DNA from: JAPPHA01 sp965242975
GTDB lineage: Bacteria; Pseudomonadota; Alphaproteobacteria; Rhodobacterales; Rhodobacteraceae
Assembly (NCBI GenBank): GCA_965242975.1
Contig: CBDETS010000007.1
Location: forward strand, 1,178,001 to 1,242,000
DNA: 64,000 bases
Direction: 5' to 3'
Part shown: positions 17,702 to 28,825 of the stretch, piece after piece
Layout: the number at the start of each line of letters is the position of its first letter
Position numbering within the stretch: the stretch's first letter is position 1
The notes under the pieces: generated by a model
What the model was told of the DNA's origin: nothing
The model's database searches: none
Seen by the model: only the letters and a program-made list of their open reading frames with translations
Position numbers and translations under genes: made by a program

Positions 17702-18332
17702 CCGGCCATCCGCACCCAGGACGCACCAAGATCACGCTGGCCGAATTTCGATAGCACGTCGGCTGACCGAACCGGCCCGTTTCTGCTGCGCAGCTGGCCC
17801 CCCGTCCGCCGCCGAACGAGGAGGCGACATGCCCGCCGCTGCCCGCGCCCGCGTTCACGCGCTCCGCGCCGTTCGGCTTGGTTTCTGCCAGAGCAGTTTG
17901 GGTAATCAGATATGGACTTGGCCACGGATCGCGTCGCGCCATGGCGGTGAGACAATCTCGGCCATCGACCTGATAGAACAGCATCTGGGTCGCCATAGTC
18001 AGGACCTCGCGGGTCGTCATCAGGTCCACATTCGCGACCTTGGTACCTGTAGACGTACTGGTCCAAACGGCCGACGACGTCAGCCGTGAAGCGAGGATCC
18101 CGACCTGCGGCTCGCCTGCCGTCCTGCGGCGATGAAGGCGCCGGAAGATGTCCTGAAGGCCCGGCATCGCCCGCTGCTGGTGGTGAACATACTCGTGGAG
18201 CGTGGCCCCCCTCGGCCGGCGCATGAAGTACCGCGTACGGCCGATCGTCCGTGGCCGGCGAATATCCGCCGCGGTGGTTGCTGTCGTAGGCGCGGAATTG
18301 ATACGAAAGGTGGGCCGCGCGGCGCAGCACAT
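17670..18332 (-). pseudogene. decayed phage-type metallopeptidase-like gene
   Basis: No single frame reads as a protein, but neighbouring frames do in turn. One gives GATLHEYVHHQQ, a zinc-protease HExxH motif, followed by RRTAGEP. The next frame gives ADVVGRLDQYVYRYQGRE, and then the first again gives TTREVLTMATQMLF. This order (HExxH, RRTAGE, Y-x-G, EVLSMG-like) recalls the metallopeptidase-like C-terminal domain of phage minor head proteins. At least two frameshifts are needed to join it, so it is not functional. Parts recur in the left-edge debris as repeats A and B. The family assignment is from memory of motif order and is tentative. Confidence 0.4.
18215..18300 (+). repeat. repeat B, copy 2
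   Basis: Matches 294-375 in the same orientation, around GCATGAAGTACCGCGTACGG. On the minus strand it lies near the 5' end of the decayed metallopeptidase frames, more than 500 bp from repeat A copy 2. Confidence 0.8.
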
Positions 18333-18412
18333 GCATGTGCGAGCGTCGCATGCGAGCGTCGCAGAAGGCAGGTAGGCAAGGTGCCGCGCAGCCTCACTTG
18401 ATCGGCGCAGAA

Positions 18413-19600
18413 CTATTCGGACGGCGCCCCTGCCCTTAGCCAGGATCCCAGAATTGCGCGTTCGCGTTCGGTCATCCCCGTCTCGTTACCAAGCGGCATG
18501 GCGGTAGACAGTACGGACTGTGACAGGATCTCCGGAGCATATGACTGGATTTCGGCGAGGGTGTCGAAAGTCGCGCCGCCGGGTGCGGCCTCGTAGTCCG
18601 GATGTGTCGGCCGGACGGAATGACAGGATGAACAATGTTGGGAAATGATCGTCGTCGCCTCATCCGCACTGAAACCTGCACTTTCCAGGTCCGGACGCCA
18701 GTTCGAAAACCAGATCGATCCGAACGTCAGGGCGATGACCAGGGGCCACTGCCAATGCGTCACCGGACCGTGGACGCCCGCTTCATGCAGATTGAACCAG
18801 ATCCTTACCGTAGCTCCGATCACGAGAATTGCGGCAACGAGCACCCAGTGGTACGGGTGCCCGAAGGCGATTGGGAAGTGGTTCGAGATCATCATCAGGA
18901 TGACCGGCAGTGTCAGATAATTGTTGTGAGTCGAGCGGAGTTTCGCAATCTTTCCGAAACGGGCGTCCGGTTGCCGGCCATTTCGAAGGTCGTCGACGAC
19001 AATTCGCGAATTCGGAATGATCACGAAAAAGACGTTTCCGGTCATCATGGTCGCGATAATCGCCCCGACGTGCAACCACGCGGCCCTGGCGGTGAACAGC
19101 TTGCCAAAAGCCCACGCAAGGAAAACGATCGAAACAAAGAGAACCACGAACACCAGGACTGGCTGATGCCTGAGAGGCGACTTGCACAGCAGGTCGTAGA
19201 GAACCCAGCCGACGACGAGCGAACCCACCGAAATCGCGATCGCCTGAACGGCGGTCAGGTCCGCAACCTGGCGGTCGATCAGGTAGCTTTCGGCACCCCA
19301 GTAATAGATGATGATCATGAGACAGAAGCCAGAGAGCCAGGTCAGGTAACTCTCCCATCGATACCAGATCAGAACCTCAGGAAGTTGCTCGGGAGCAACC
19401 AGGTACTTTCGCGTATGATAAAACCCGCCGCCGTGGACTTCCCATGTCTCTCCTGCGACGCCCCGGGGCATGCCGGCACGGGCTCGGAGCGCGGAATCGA
19501 TCGCCATGAAATAGAACGACGTCCCGATCCAGCCGATCGCGGCAACGATGTGGGCCCATCGGAACAACAGGTCCAGCCAGTCACGGAGGACGATTTCCAT
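18413..19600 (-). CDS. puuD: membrane urate hydroxylase PuuD with cytochrome c domain
   Basis: ATG 19600 is set by AAAAGGGA upstream; the open frame to 19687 is not used. The 395-residue protein has a long membrane part of about eight helices (first: WLDLLFRWAHIVAAIGWIGTSFYFMAI) and a C-terminal cytochrome c domain with heme motif CSSCH at about residues 335-339 and a likely axial Met in STAMPLGN. PuuD oxidises urate to 5-hydroxyisourate and passes electrons to the respiratory chain. The divergent uraD gene, 71 bp away, handles a later step, so the pair is a urate-degradation locus. No uraH gene was seen. Confidence 0.9.
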   Translation of the reverse strand: MEIVLRDWLDLLFRWAHIVAAIGWIGTSFYFMAIDSALRARAGMPRGVAGETWEVHGGGFYHTRKYLVAPEQLPEVLIWYRWESYLTWLSGFCLMIIIYYWGAESYLIDRQVADLTAVQAIAISVGSLVVGWVLYDLLCKSPLRHQPVLVFVVLFVSIVFLAWAFGKLFTARAAWLHVGAIIATMMTGNVFFVIIPNSRIVVDDLRNGRQPDARFGKIAKLRSTHNNYLTLPVILMMISNHFPIAFGHPYHWVLVAAILVIGATVRIWFNLHEAGVHGPVTHWQWPLVIALTFGSIWFSNWRPDLESAGFSADEATTIISQHCSSCHSVRPTHPDYEAAPGGATFDTLAEIQSYAPEILSQSVLSTAMPLGNETGMTERERAILGSWLRAGAPSE

Positions 19601-19671
19601 AAGTTCCCTTTTCCTGATAGACGGCGTCAGTTCTATTTTCGGCGGCGTCATGTTGTAAGGCAGAAACGCGC

Positions 19672-20196
19672 ATGGGCTCAATGGCACAACTGGGCAGGAC
19701 CGAGTTCCTTGAGCTGTTTTCCGGCATTTATGAGTGCTCTCCCTGGGTTGCCGAATCCGTTTTTGATGAATGCGATCTTTCGGGAATTGATCGACCTACC
19801 GACTTGGCCGGTCACATGGCCCGGGTGGTTTCGCGGTCGGGCGCAGATCGCCAGTTGGCGCTCATACTGGCTCACCCGGAACTGGCAGTCCGTTCAGGTG
19901 TGGGCGAAAAACTGACGTCGTACAGCGAGTCCGAACAGTCCGGAGCCGGCCTCACGGAACTCGGCAAGGATGAGCGCGACGATTTCGCGCGTCTCAACTG
20001 CTCCTATCGGGAAAAGTTCGGCTTCCCGTTCATCATTGCGGTACGCGGCCTCGATCGCACGGCGATACTGTCGAGCATGTCGAAACGACTCAGGAACGAC
20101 GTTGAATCCGAATTCAGAGAGGCGCTGCGGCAGATCGACCGAATTGCCCTGTTCCGGCTGGAAGAACTCGATGCAACCCTTGAACAGTCGCGTTGA
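19672..20196 (+). CDS. uraD: 2-oxo-4-hydroxy-4-carboxy-5-ureidoimidazoline decarboxylase
   Basis: The 174-residue helical protein matches OHCU decarboxylase length. Diagnostic blocks are LILAHPELA with the catalytic histidine (about residue 66), a serine/glutamate segment SESEQSGAGL, and YREKFGFPFIIAVRGLDR (about 114-131), followed by a helix ending EALRQIDRIALFRLEEL. UraD makes (S)-allantoin from the hydrolysed urate oxidation product. An ATG three codons later (19681) is an alternative start. Its promoter must overlap that of the divergent puuD. Confidence 0.9.
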   Translation: MGSMAQLGRTEFLELFSGIYECSPWVAESVFDECDLSGIDRPTDLAGHMARVVSRSGADRQLALILAHPELAVRSGVGEKLTSYSESEQSGAGLTELGKDERDDFARLNCSYREKFGFPFIIAVRGLDRTAILSSMSKRLRNDVESEFREALRQIDRIALFRLEELDATLEQSR

Positions 20197-20235
20197 CGGA
20201 CGATTCCCCGGATCTCCGAGCCGATGTCGTTTCGA

Positions 20236-21441
20236 CTACAGGAAACTCGTGCCGTGACGGCCCGGAGCCAGGCCGAAATGCGCAGCGACCGTTTCGCCAA
20301 CATCTGCGAACCGGCGAACTCCGATACAGCGACCATCGGTTCCAGGCATGACGGCCAGGACCGGAACGCGTTCCCGCGTGTGGTCCGTTCCCGGCCAGGT
20401 CGGGTCGTTACCATGGTCGGCCGTAAACACCAGGAGATCGCCGTCTCGAATGCCCGCAAGAACCTCCGGGACGCGGCGGTCGAAGCGAGCAAGCGCCCGG
20501 GCGTATCCCGCGGGATCTCGACGATGGCCGAAATTCGTGTCGAATTCGGCGAAATTTGTAAAAACAAGGCTGCCGTCCGGTGCTGTCCTCGCCAATTCGA
20601 TCAGACGGTCCATCCTTTCCATGTCGTCACGCCCATCGTGGGCAGAAGAGATTCCGCATCCCGCAAAGATATCGTTGACCTTTCCAACCGCGTGGGTCGT
20701 ACCGCCGGCCTCAACCACCCGGTCCAGCAGCGTCGGTTCGGGTGCGGGATGCGCGTAGTCGCGCCTGTTTGATGTTCGAAAGAAGCCTTTTTCCGTATCA
20801 CCGGCGAAAGGCCGGGCAATGACACGTCCGACTTTCATTCCGTGCAGGACACCCGCGATTTCGTCGCAAAGGCTGTACAGGCGGCCCAGGCCAAACCGCT
20901 CTTCATGAGCAGCAACCTGAAACACGCTGTCAGCCGATGTGTAACAGATCGGCCATCCCGTCCGGAGATGTTCGGCACCAAATTCCGTGATGACCTCCGT
21001 GCCGGAGAAATGGCAATTTGCGAGAGTTCCCCCCGACCCACAAGAGGCCGACACCGAGCGCAGCAACCAACCAGGAAATGCCGGGACCGATCTCGGGAAG
21101 ACGTACCAACTCCAGGGAAGCGGTACCCCCGCGAGTTCCCAATGGCCTGTCAGTGTATCCTTGCCTGGTGAAACAGGCTCGGCAACGCCCCAAATCGCAC
21201 GGGGCGTCGGCGTCTCTCCGTCAACGCACCTCCCGGAAGCAAGGCCGAGAGAGGCACCGAGTCCCAGGCGAAACAGGTTTGGAAATTCAAGACGACCGTG
21301 CGACTCCGCACGCTGCGCGCGGGCCTCAAGCGCGCTGATCAGGTTGCCAAGTGTGTTTGCGCCTTCGTCGCCGAATTGACCGGCATCGCTCGCCCCTCCA
21401 CTTCCGACGGAATCAAGAACCGTCAAAAAGGCGCGGGGCAT
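20236..21441 (-). CDS. deoB: phosphopentomutase DeoB
   Basis: The 401-residue protein has the alkaline-phosphatase-like fold of DeoB: MPRAFLTVLDSVGSGGASDA carries the first metal aspartate, GKDTLTGHWELAG the phosphoacceptor threonine, and VFTADHGNDPTWPGTDHTRE the second metal cluster. The segment around residues 120-145 (VPAFPGWLLRSVSASCGSGG) is divergent from most homologues, but the length is preserved and the frame recovers at NCHFSGTEV. DeoB interconverts ribose- or deoxyribose-1-phosphate and the 5-phosphate in nucleoside salvage. It lies 80 bp downstream of cdd on the same strand. Confidence 0.92.
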   Translation of the reverse strand: MPRAFLTVLDSVGSGGASDAGQFGDEGANTLGNLISALEARAQRAESHGRLEFPNLFRLGLGASLGLASGRCVDGETPTPRAIWGVAEPVSPGKDTLTGHWELAGVPLPWSWYVFPRSVPAFPGWLLRSVSASCGSGGTLANCHFSGTEVITEFGAEHLRTGWPICYTSADSVFQVAAHEERFGLGRLYSLCDEIAGVLHGMKVGRVIARPFAGDTEKGFFRTSNRRDYAHPAPEPTLLDRVVEAGGTTHAVGKVNDIFAGCGISSAHDGRDDMERMDRLIELARTAPDGSLVFTNFAEFDTNFGHRRDPAGYARALARFDRRVPEVLAGIRDGDLLVFTADHGNDPTWPGTDHTRERVPVLAVMPGTDGRCIGVRRFADVGETVAAHFGLAPGRHGTSFL

Positions 21442-21521
21442 CAGTTCTTGACGTTGGTCACGTCCGGTTCCGCGCCCCGAACACGACGATGGAAACGAAA
21501 CCGGGCACCAACGTTACCTGA

Positions 21522-21971
21522 TCAGGTGCCCGCGACAAGGTGTTCCGCCGAAAATGCCCCGGGGAACAACGATCCAATGGTTGTTACAGACACCACTCCT
21601 GACGAATCGGCCAGGTAAATTCGTGCCTCGGGCATGGAAAACTCCGCGATCTTCTGACGACACCCTCCGCACGGGACCACGGTCCGAGTGCCACCCGCCA
21701 CGACGAGCACGTCCGTGATCAGGGTTTCGCCGGCCGCGACCATGGCCGCAATTGCACCTGCTTCGGCGCATGTTCCTTCCGGGTAGGCGGCGTTTTCAAC
21801 GTTGCAGCCTGAAAAAATCGAACCGGACTTCGTTAGGACCGCGGCGCCGACCCGGAAGCGCGAATATGGCGCGTAGGCGTGCTCCCGCACACGGCTCGCA
21901 GCGGCGAACAATGCCTCCGCGGTGACGGGATCAACCTCGGGTGACTCCGGTCGTTGCGGTTCGAACGTCAT
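21522..21971 (-). CDS. cdd: cytidine deaminase
   Basis: The 149-residue protein has the zinc deaminase motifs GCNVENAAYPEGTCAEAGAI (catalytic Glu and first Cys) and VVPCGGCRQKIAEF (two zinc cysteines), and the substrate loop YSRFRVGAAVL. It deaminates cytidine and deoxycytidine to the uridines. Together with deoB it forms a nucleoside salvage pair. The start ATG 21971 overlaps the prpE stop (21968-21970) by four bases, so it appears translationally coupled to an unrelated propionate gene. Confidence 0.92.
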   Translation of the reverse strand: MTFEPQRPESPEVDPVTAEALFAAASRVREHAYAPYSRFRVGAAVLTKSGSIFSGCNVENAAYPEGTCAEAGAIAAMVAAGETLITDVLVVAGGTRTVVPCGGCRQKIAEFSMPEARIYLADSSGVVSVTTIGSLFPGAFSAEHLVAGT

Positions 21972-23860
21972 TGGGCAGGATATCCCAGACGCATCAACGC
22001 CGACGCGATTTCGTCGAGTACGGTCGGGTCCTCAATGGTCGCAGGCATCTTCCATTCCTCTCCGTCCGCAATCTTGACCATGGTAGCCCGCAGAATCTTT
22101 CCGGATCTCGTTTTCGGAAGGCGATCGACGACAGCGGCCTGCTTGAATGCAGCAACGGGTCCGATCCTCTCGCGAACAGCGGTAACACATTCGCCGACTA
22201 TCTCGTCTTCGGACCGCGCGCACCCGGCATTCAGGCACAGGAACCCCAATGGCAATTGCCCTTTCAGCTGGTCGTGAACTCCGATAACCGCACATTCCGC
22301 GACATCCTGATGATCGGAGAGTATTTCTTCCATCTGACCCGTCGACAGACGATGCCCGGCGACGTTGATGACATCATCGGTTCGCGCCATGACGTAGCAA
22401 TAGCCGTCTTCGTCCTGTATTCCCGCATCCCCGGTGTCGTAATACCCTTCGAACCGTGAAAGATAGGACTCCCGGAAACGCTCGTCGGCGTTCCACAACG
22501 TCGGAAGGCAGCCAGGGGGCAAGGGCAAGCGGACGGCAATCGACCCAAGATCGCCTCTTTGAACTTCAGCGCCGGCTTCATCAAGAATCCGCACGTCGAA
22601 CCCGGGCATGGGCACCCCTGCGGATCCGAGCTTGACGGAAATCTTTTCCATTCCCCATGGATAACCGGCAATCGTGTATCCGGTTTCCGTTTGCCACCAA
22701 TGATCGAGGACGGGAACCTGTACATGCGTTCGCGCCCATTCAACCGTGTCGGGGTCGGAGCGCTCCCCGGCAAGAAAAAGCGTCTTGAGACAGGAGAGAT
22801 CAAATCCCGGAATCAGATTTGCGTTCGGGTCTGCCCGTTTGATCGCCCTGAATGCGGTCGGCGCCGTAAACAGGCTCTTCACTCCGTGTTGGCTGATCAC
22901 GCGCCAGAACGTCCCGGCGTCCGGTGTGCCTACCGGTTTCCCTTCAAAAACGACGGTCGTGTTTCCGTGAACGAGCGGGGCATAGACGATGTATGAGTGG
23001 CCAACGACCCAGCCGACATCGGACGCAGCCCAGAAGACGTCACCGGGATCAACATCATATATGTTCTTCATCGTCCAATTGAGCGCGACCAGATGGCCGG
23101 CGGTTGGCCGGACGACGCCCTTTGGTTTGCCCGTCGTACCCGAGGTGTAGAGAATGTACGCCGGGTCAGATCCGCGCACTGCGACACAATTCGCCGGTTC
23201 AACTCCTGACTGACATTCGTTCCAGTCGACGTCGCGGCCGGAAACGAGCTCTGCCTGAAGCGTGTCCCTCTGGAAAATGATACAGAATTCAGGGCTGTGC
23301 GTGGCGTAATTCAACGCGGAATCGAGAAGCGGCTTGTACGCGACAACCCGGGAAGGTTCGATTCCGCACGATCCCGCAATTACGGCCTTCGGGGTCGCGT
23401 CATCGATCCTGGCCGCCAGTTCTTCCGCGGCAAATCCACCAAAAACGACCGAGTGCACGGCGCCGATCCGAGCGCAGGCCAGCATGGCGATGACCGCTTC
23501 GGGGACCATCGGCATGTAAATTATGACGCGGTCGCCCTTGCCGACGCCGCGGGACTGGAGGGCACCGCCAAGCCGGGCGGTGGCCTGCTTCAATTCACGG
23601 AACGTCAGTTTCGTTACGGACCCGGTGACGGGACTGTCGTGAATGACCGCAACGCGGTCCCCGCGACCGTTCTCCACGTGCCGGTCGACGCAATTGTAAC
23701 AGCCGTTGATCTCGGATTCCCCGAACCAGGTGTAGAACGGCGCCTGGCTCTGGTCCAACGCCCTGGTTGGCGCGCGGACCCAGTCCAGAGCCTCGGCCGC
23801 GCCCAGCCAGAAGGCCTCCGGGTTTCGCATTGACTCGTCATATACAGATCGAAATGACAC
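21968..23860 (-). CDS. prpE: propionyl-CoA synthetase (acyl-CoA synthetase, PrpE-like)
   Basis: The 630-residue protein is an ANL-family adenylate-forming enzyme. It shows the P-loop-like AYILYTSGTTGKPKGVV (about 243-259), WWQTETGY (about 410), a YDTGD block and the C-terminal lysine motif LPKTRSGKILRATM (about 583-596). PrpE-type members activate propionate (and acetate) to the CoA thioester via an acyl-AMP. The neighbours methylmalonyl-CoA mutase and PccA/PccB favour propionate as substrate. Acetyl-CoA synthetase is the alternative but is usually longer. Confidence 0.88.
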   Translation of the reverse strand: MSFRSVYDESMRNPEAFWLGAAEALDWVRAPTRALDQSQAPFYTWFGESEINGCYNCVDRHVENGRGDRVAVIHDSPVTGSVTKLTFRELKQATARLGGALQSRGVGKGDRVIIYMPMVPEAVIAMLACARIGAVHSVVFGGFAAEELAARIDDATPKAVIAGSCGIEPSRVVAYKPLLDSALNYATHSPEFCIIFQRDTLQAELVSGRDVDWNECQSGVEPANCVAVRGSDPAYILYTSGTTGKPKGVVRPTAGHLVALNWTMKNIYDVDPGDVFWAASDVGWVVGHSYIVYAPLVHGNTTVVFEGKPVGTPDAGTFWRVISQHGVKSLFTAPTAFRAIKRADPNANLIPGFDLSCLKTLFLAGERSDPDTVEWARTHVQVPVLDHWWQTETGYTIAGYPWGMEKISVKLGSAGVPMPGFDVRILDEAGAEVQRGDLGSIAVRLPLPPGCLPTLWNADERFRESYLSRFEGYYDTGDAGIQDEDGYCYVMARTDDVINVAGHRLSTGQMEEILSDHQDVAECAVIGVHDQLKGQLPLGFLCLNAGCARSEDEIVGECVTAVRERIGPVAAFKQAAVVDRLPKTRSGKILRATMVKIADGEEWKMPATIEDPTVLDEIASALMRLGYPAQ

Positions 23861-23907
23861 GGAATTCTCCTCGCCGTCTTTCGCCTCGCCCCCTACCCGG
23901 CCGCCAT

Positions 23908-26055
23908 TCAGTCGGACTCACCCTTCCGGTCGCCCTGGATCAGCTTGAGGATTTCCCTCGCTGCCTCCGGAATGTTGGTTCCCGGCCCGAAAACCGCCTT
24001 GATTCCGCGATCTTCGAGGAAGCCATAGTCCTTTTGGGGTATCACGCCACCGCAAACAACAATGATATCGCCAGCCCCGCGGCCGCGAAGCTCTTCGACC
24101 AGTTCAGGAGCGAGGGTTTTGTGCGCCGCAGCCTGTGACGAAACGCCGATAACGTGAACATCATTGTCGATGGCATCTTCGGCCGCCTCGGCAGGCGTTT
24201 GAAACAGCGGCCCGACATCGACATCGAAACCGATATCGGCAAACGCTGTCGCGATCACCTTTGCTCCCCGGTCATGCCCGTCCTGCCCCAGCTTGACCAC
24301 AAGCATGCGCGGACGGCGGCCCTCGAGTTTCGAAAACCCCTCAACCTCGGAACGGACCCTGTCAAAGCTTTCGTCCCCGCCATGTGCGCTTCCGTAAATG
24401 CCCGCAACCGTCTTCACGTGAGCCCGGTATCGTCCAAAAACATGTTCCATCGCTCCCGAAATCTCTCCAACGGTCGCCCTGTTGCGTGCCGCATCGATTG
24501 CCAGGGCCAGCAAGTTGCCATCCCCGGTCGACGCGCAGTTCCGCAGGGCTTCGAGAGCAGCACCGCACGCGTCGCCGTCACGGTGTTCGCGGATTCTCAG
24601 GAGCCGCTCGATCTGGGCGTCCCGAACCGCTGAATTGTCGATTTCCCGGTATTCGATTTCCGGTTCCGTATCCAGCCTGAAACGATTGACCCCGACGATC
24701 ACCTCCGCGCCTCGATCAATTCCTGCCTGGCGCCGGGCCGCGGCGGCCTCGATATGCATCTTGGGCGTTCCGTCCATTACCGCCCGAGTCATGCCGCCCT
24801 GATCGTCGATTTCCCGGATGATCTTTCGTGCCTCACCGGCAAGTTCGGCGGTCAGGGACTCGACGTAGTAGGAACCTGCGAGCGGATCGACGACGTTCGT
24901 TATCCCGGTCTCGTGCTGCAGGATCAGCTGTGTGTTTCGCGCGATTCTCGCGCTTTCCTCGGTTGGCAGGGCAATGGCTTCATCGAAACTGTTGGTATGC
25001 AGCGACTGGGTCCCTCCGAGAACGGCGGAGAGCGCTTCGTAGGCGGTCCGCACGATGTTGTTGTACGGATCCTGTTCCTGGAGGGAAACACCGGACGTCT
25101 GGCAATGGGTCCTGAGCATCAATGACCGCGGATTCCGCGGATTGAACTCGCTCATGATTTCCGACCAGAGCAACCTGGCCGCCCTGAGCTTTGCCACCTC
25201 CATGAAGAAATTCATTCCGATGGCGAAAAAGAATGACAGCCGCCCCGCGAACGCATCGACATCCAGACCCCGTGATAGCGCAGCCTTCACGTATTCCTTT
25301 CCATCGGCGAGCGTGAATGCGAGTTCCTGCGTCAACGTCGCTCCGGCTTCCTGCATGTGGTAGCCCGAGATCGAGATCGAATTGAATCGGGGCATGTGTT
25401 TCGACGTGAATTCAATGATGTCGGCCACGATTCGCATGGACGGCTCAGGCGGGTAAATGAACGTGTTCCGCACCATGAACTCTTTCAGAATATCGTTCTG
25501 AATGGTTCCCGAGAGCTTGTCCCGGGAAAAGCCCTGTTCCTCACCCGCCACGATGAACGACGCCAGTACCGGGATGACAGCGCCGTTCATGGTCATGGAT
25601 ACCGATACGGAATCCAGGGGAATTCCACCAAAAAGAACGTTCATGTCCTCGACACTGTCGATGGCAACGCCTGCCTTGCCCACATCACCGACGACACGGG
25701 GATGGTCACTGTCGTACCCGCGGTGTGTCGCGAGATCGAACGCCACTGAAATCCCCTGCTGGCCCGACGCAAGATTATCACGGTAGAAAGCGTTCGACTC
25801 CTCCGCCGTCGAGAAACCTGCATACTGGCGGATGGTCCACGGCCGTCCCGCGTACATTGTCGCTCTCGGGCCCCGAACGAACGGGCTGGTTCCCGGCAGG
25901 CTGTCAACATGATCGATTCCGTCGACATCCTCCCGGGTATAGAGTGGCTTGACGTCGATTCCTTCTGGGGTCCGCCAGATCAGATCGTCCAGACTCCTGT
26001 TTCTGAGTTCATGTGACGCCAGTTGTTCCCAAGCCTTCAATCCTGAATGATCCAT
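23908..26055 (-). CDS. scpA: methylmalonyl-CoA mutase, single-chain
   Basis: The 715-residue protein has the substrate TIM barrel (YAGFSTAEESNAFYRDNLASGQQG, FFFAIGMNFFMEVAKLRA, RTHCQTSGVSLQEQDPYNN) and a C-terminal B12-binding domain with KLGQDGHDRGAKVI, the cobalt-ligand histidine being about residue 594. It isomerises (R)-methylmalonyl-CoA to succinyl-CoA using adenosylcobalamin. It lies 47 bp upstream of prpE on the same strand. No cobalamin riboswitch was seen in the 63 bp before the start. Epimerase and MeaB genes are not in the window. Confidence 0.93.
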   Translation of the reverse strand: MDHSGLKAWEQLASHELRNRSLDDLIWRTPEGIDVKPLYTREDVDGIDHVDSLPGTSPFVRGPRATMYAGRPWTIRQYAGFSTAEESNAFYRDNLASGQQGISVAFDLATHRGYDSDHPRVVGDVGKAGVAIDSVEDMNVLFGGIPLDSVSVSMTMNGAVIPVLASFIVAGEEQGFSRDKLSGTIQNDILKEFMVRNTFIYPPEPSMRIVADIIEFTSKHMPRFNSISISGYHMQEAGATLTQELAFTLADGKEYVKAALSRGLDVDAFAGRLSFFFAIGMNFFMEVAKLRAARLLWSEIMSEFNPRNPRSLMLRTHCQTSGVSLQEQDPYNNIVRTAYEALSAVLGGTQSLHTNSFDEAIALPTEESARIARNTQLILQHETGITNVVDPLAGSYYVESLTAELAGEARKIIREIDDQGGMTRAVMDGTPKMHIEAAAARRQAGIDRGAEVIVGVNRFRLDTEPEIEYREIDNSAVRDAQIERLLRIREHRDGDACGAALEALRNCASTGDGNLLALAIDAARNRATVGEISGAMEHVFGRYRAHVKTVAGIYGSAHGGDESFDRVRSEVEGFSKLEGRRPRMLVVKLGQDGHDRGAKVIATAFADIGFDVDVGPLFQTPAEAAEDAIDNDVHVIGVSSQAAAHKTLAPELVEELRGRGAGDIIVVCGGVIPQKDYGFLEDRGIKAVFGPGTNIPEAAREILKLIQGDRKGESD

Positions 26056-26148
26056 TGCTAGTGTGACTCCCTGCCGCCAAACTCGGAATTTTGTGAATAC
26101 TCAGAAAACGGATGCCACATGCGTCACAGTATGACAAAATGCACCGTC

Positions 26149-26568
26149 ATGAAAACGCTTCAGATCGGATTGGTTGCCGCTATTTCCGCGGCCACGGTGA
26201 TGCACGCTTCGAGTGACTCGCTTTTTCAAGAGTCCCAGACGTTGGATTTGTCGGATTTCCTTTGGAAAAACCGTCCGATCGTTGTCTTTTCCGACAGTCC
26301 GAATGATCCGAATTTCATCCGGCAACTGGAATTGCTGCATCAGCGCACCGACGACCTGGAAGAACGCGACGTTGTTGTTCTGACGGACACTGACCCGTCG
26401 GCGGCAGGTCCGCTACGAAAACAACTCCGTCCGCGCGGGTTCATGCTGGTGATCATCGGCAAGGATGGAGAAGTCAAACTTCGCAAGCCCTTCCCTTGGT
26501 CAGTTCGCGAAATCTCGAGAGCGATCGACAAAATGCCCCTGCGCCAGCAGGAAGTCCTGAATCGCTAG
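26149..26568 (+). CDS. exported DUF4174 protein
   Basis: The 139-residue product has an N-terminal signal sequence (MKTLQIGLVAAISAATVMHA) and a thioredoxin-like DUF4174 body: LSDFLWKNRPIVVFSDSPNDPNF, then GFMLVIIGKDGEVKLRKPFPWSVREISRAIDKMPLRQQE. There is no CxxC pair, so a redox role is unlikely. ATG 26119 is an alternative start that adds ten polar residues. The gene is divergent from the mutase and convergent with pccA (10 bp apart), inserted inside the propionyl-CoA cluster on the other strand. Function unknown. Confidence 0.75.
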   Translation: MKTLQIGLVAAISAATVMHASSDSLFQESQTLDLSDFLWKNRPIVVFSDSPNDPNFIRQLELLHQRTDDLEERDVVVLTDTDPSAAGPLRKQLRPRGFMLVIIGKDGEVKLRKPFPWSVREISRAIDKMPLRQQEVLNR

Positions 26569-26577
26569 CGACGGATC

Positions 26578-28593
<2,016 letters not shown>

Positions 28594-28825
28594 GAAGGCA
28601 TCCCGTCGCTTCTCTTCAACTGAATCTTTCCGAATCCGCGCGGCCGCTCAACGTCAAATGGCGGGAAACCCGGAACTCGGGATGCCTGATTCACTTGATT
28701 GTCGTGCAGTCCGCCCGGGAGGACGAAAGTCAGCGATAATGGACCAACGCGCCGCGTCGGCACATGGCTGGAGCACCCGATACTCCATCTATACTTCCGG
28801 GCAGTTTCGTACCAGAAAAATGTTA

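Noticed and set aside
18635..19915. 426-codon plus-strand open frame
   Set aside because: Antisense to puuD with Arg/Asp-rich composition; PuuD motifs on the minus strand are unambiguous.
26056..26148. cobalamin riboswitch before methylmalonyl-CoA mutase
   Set aside because: The gap to the divergent gene is too short and no B12-box sequence is present.
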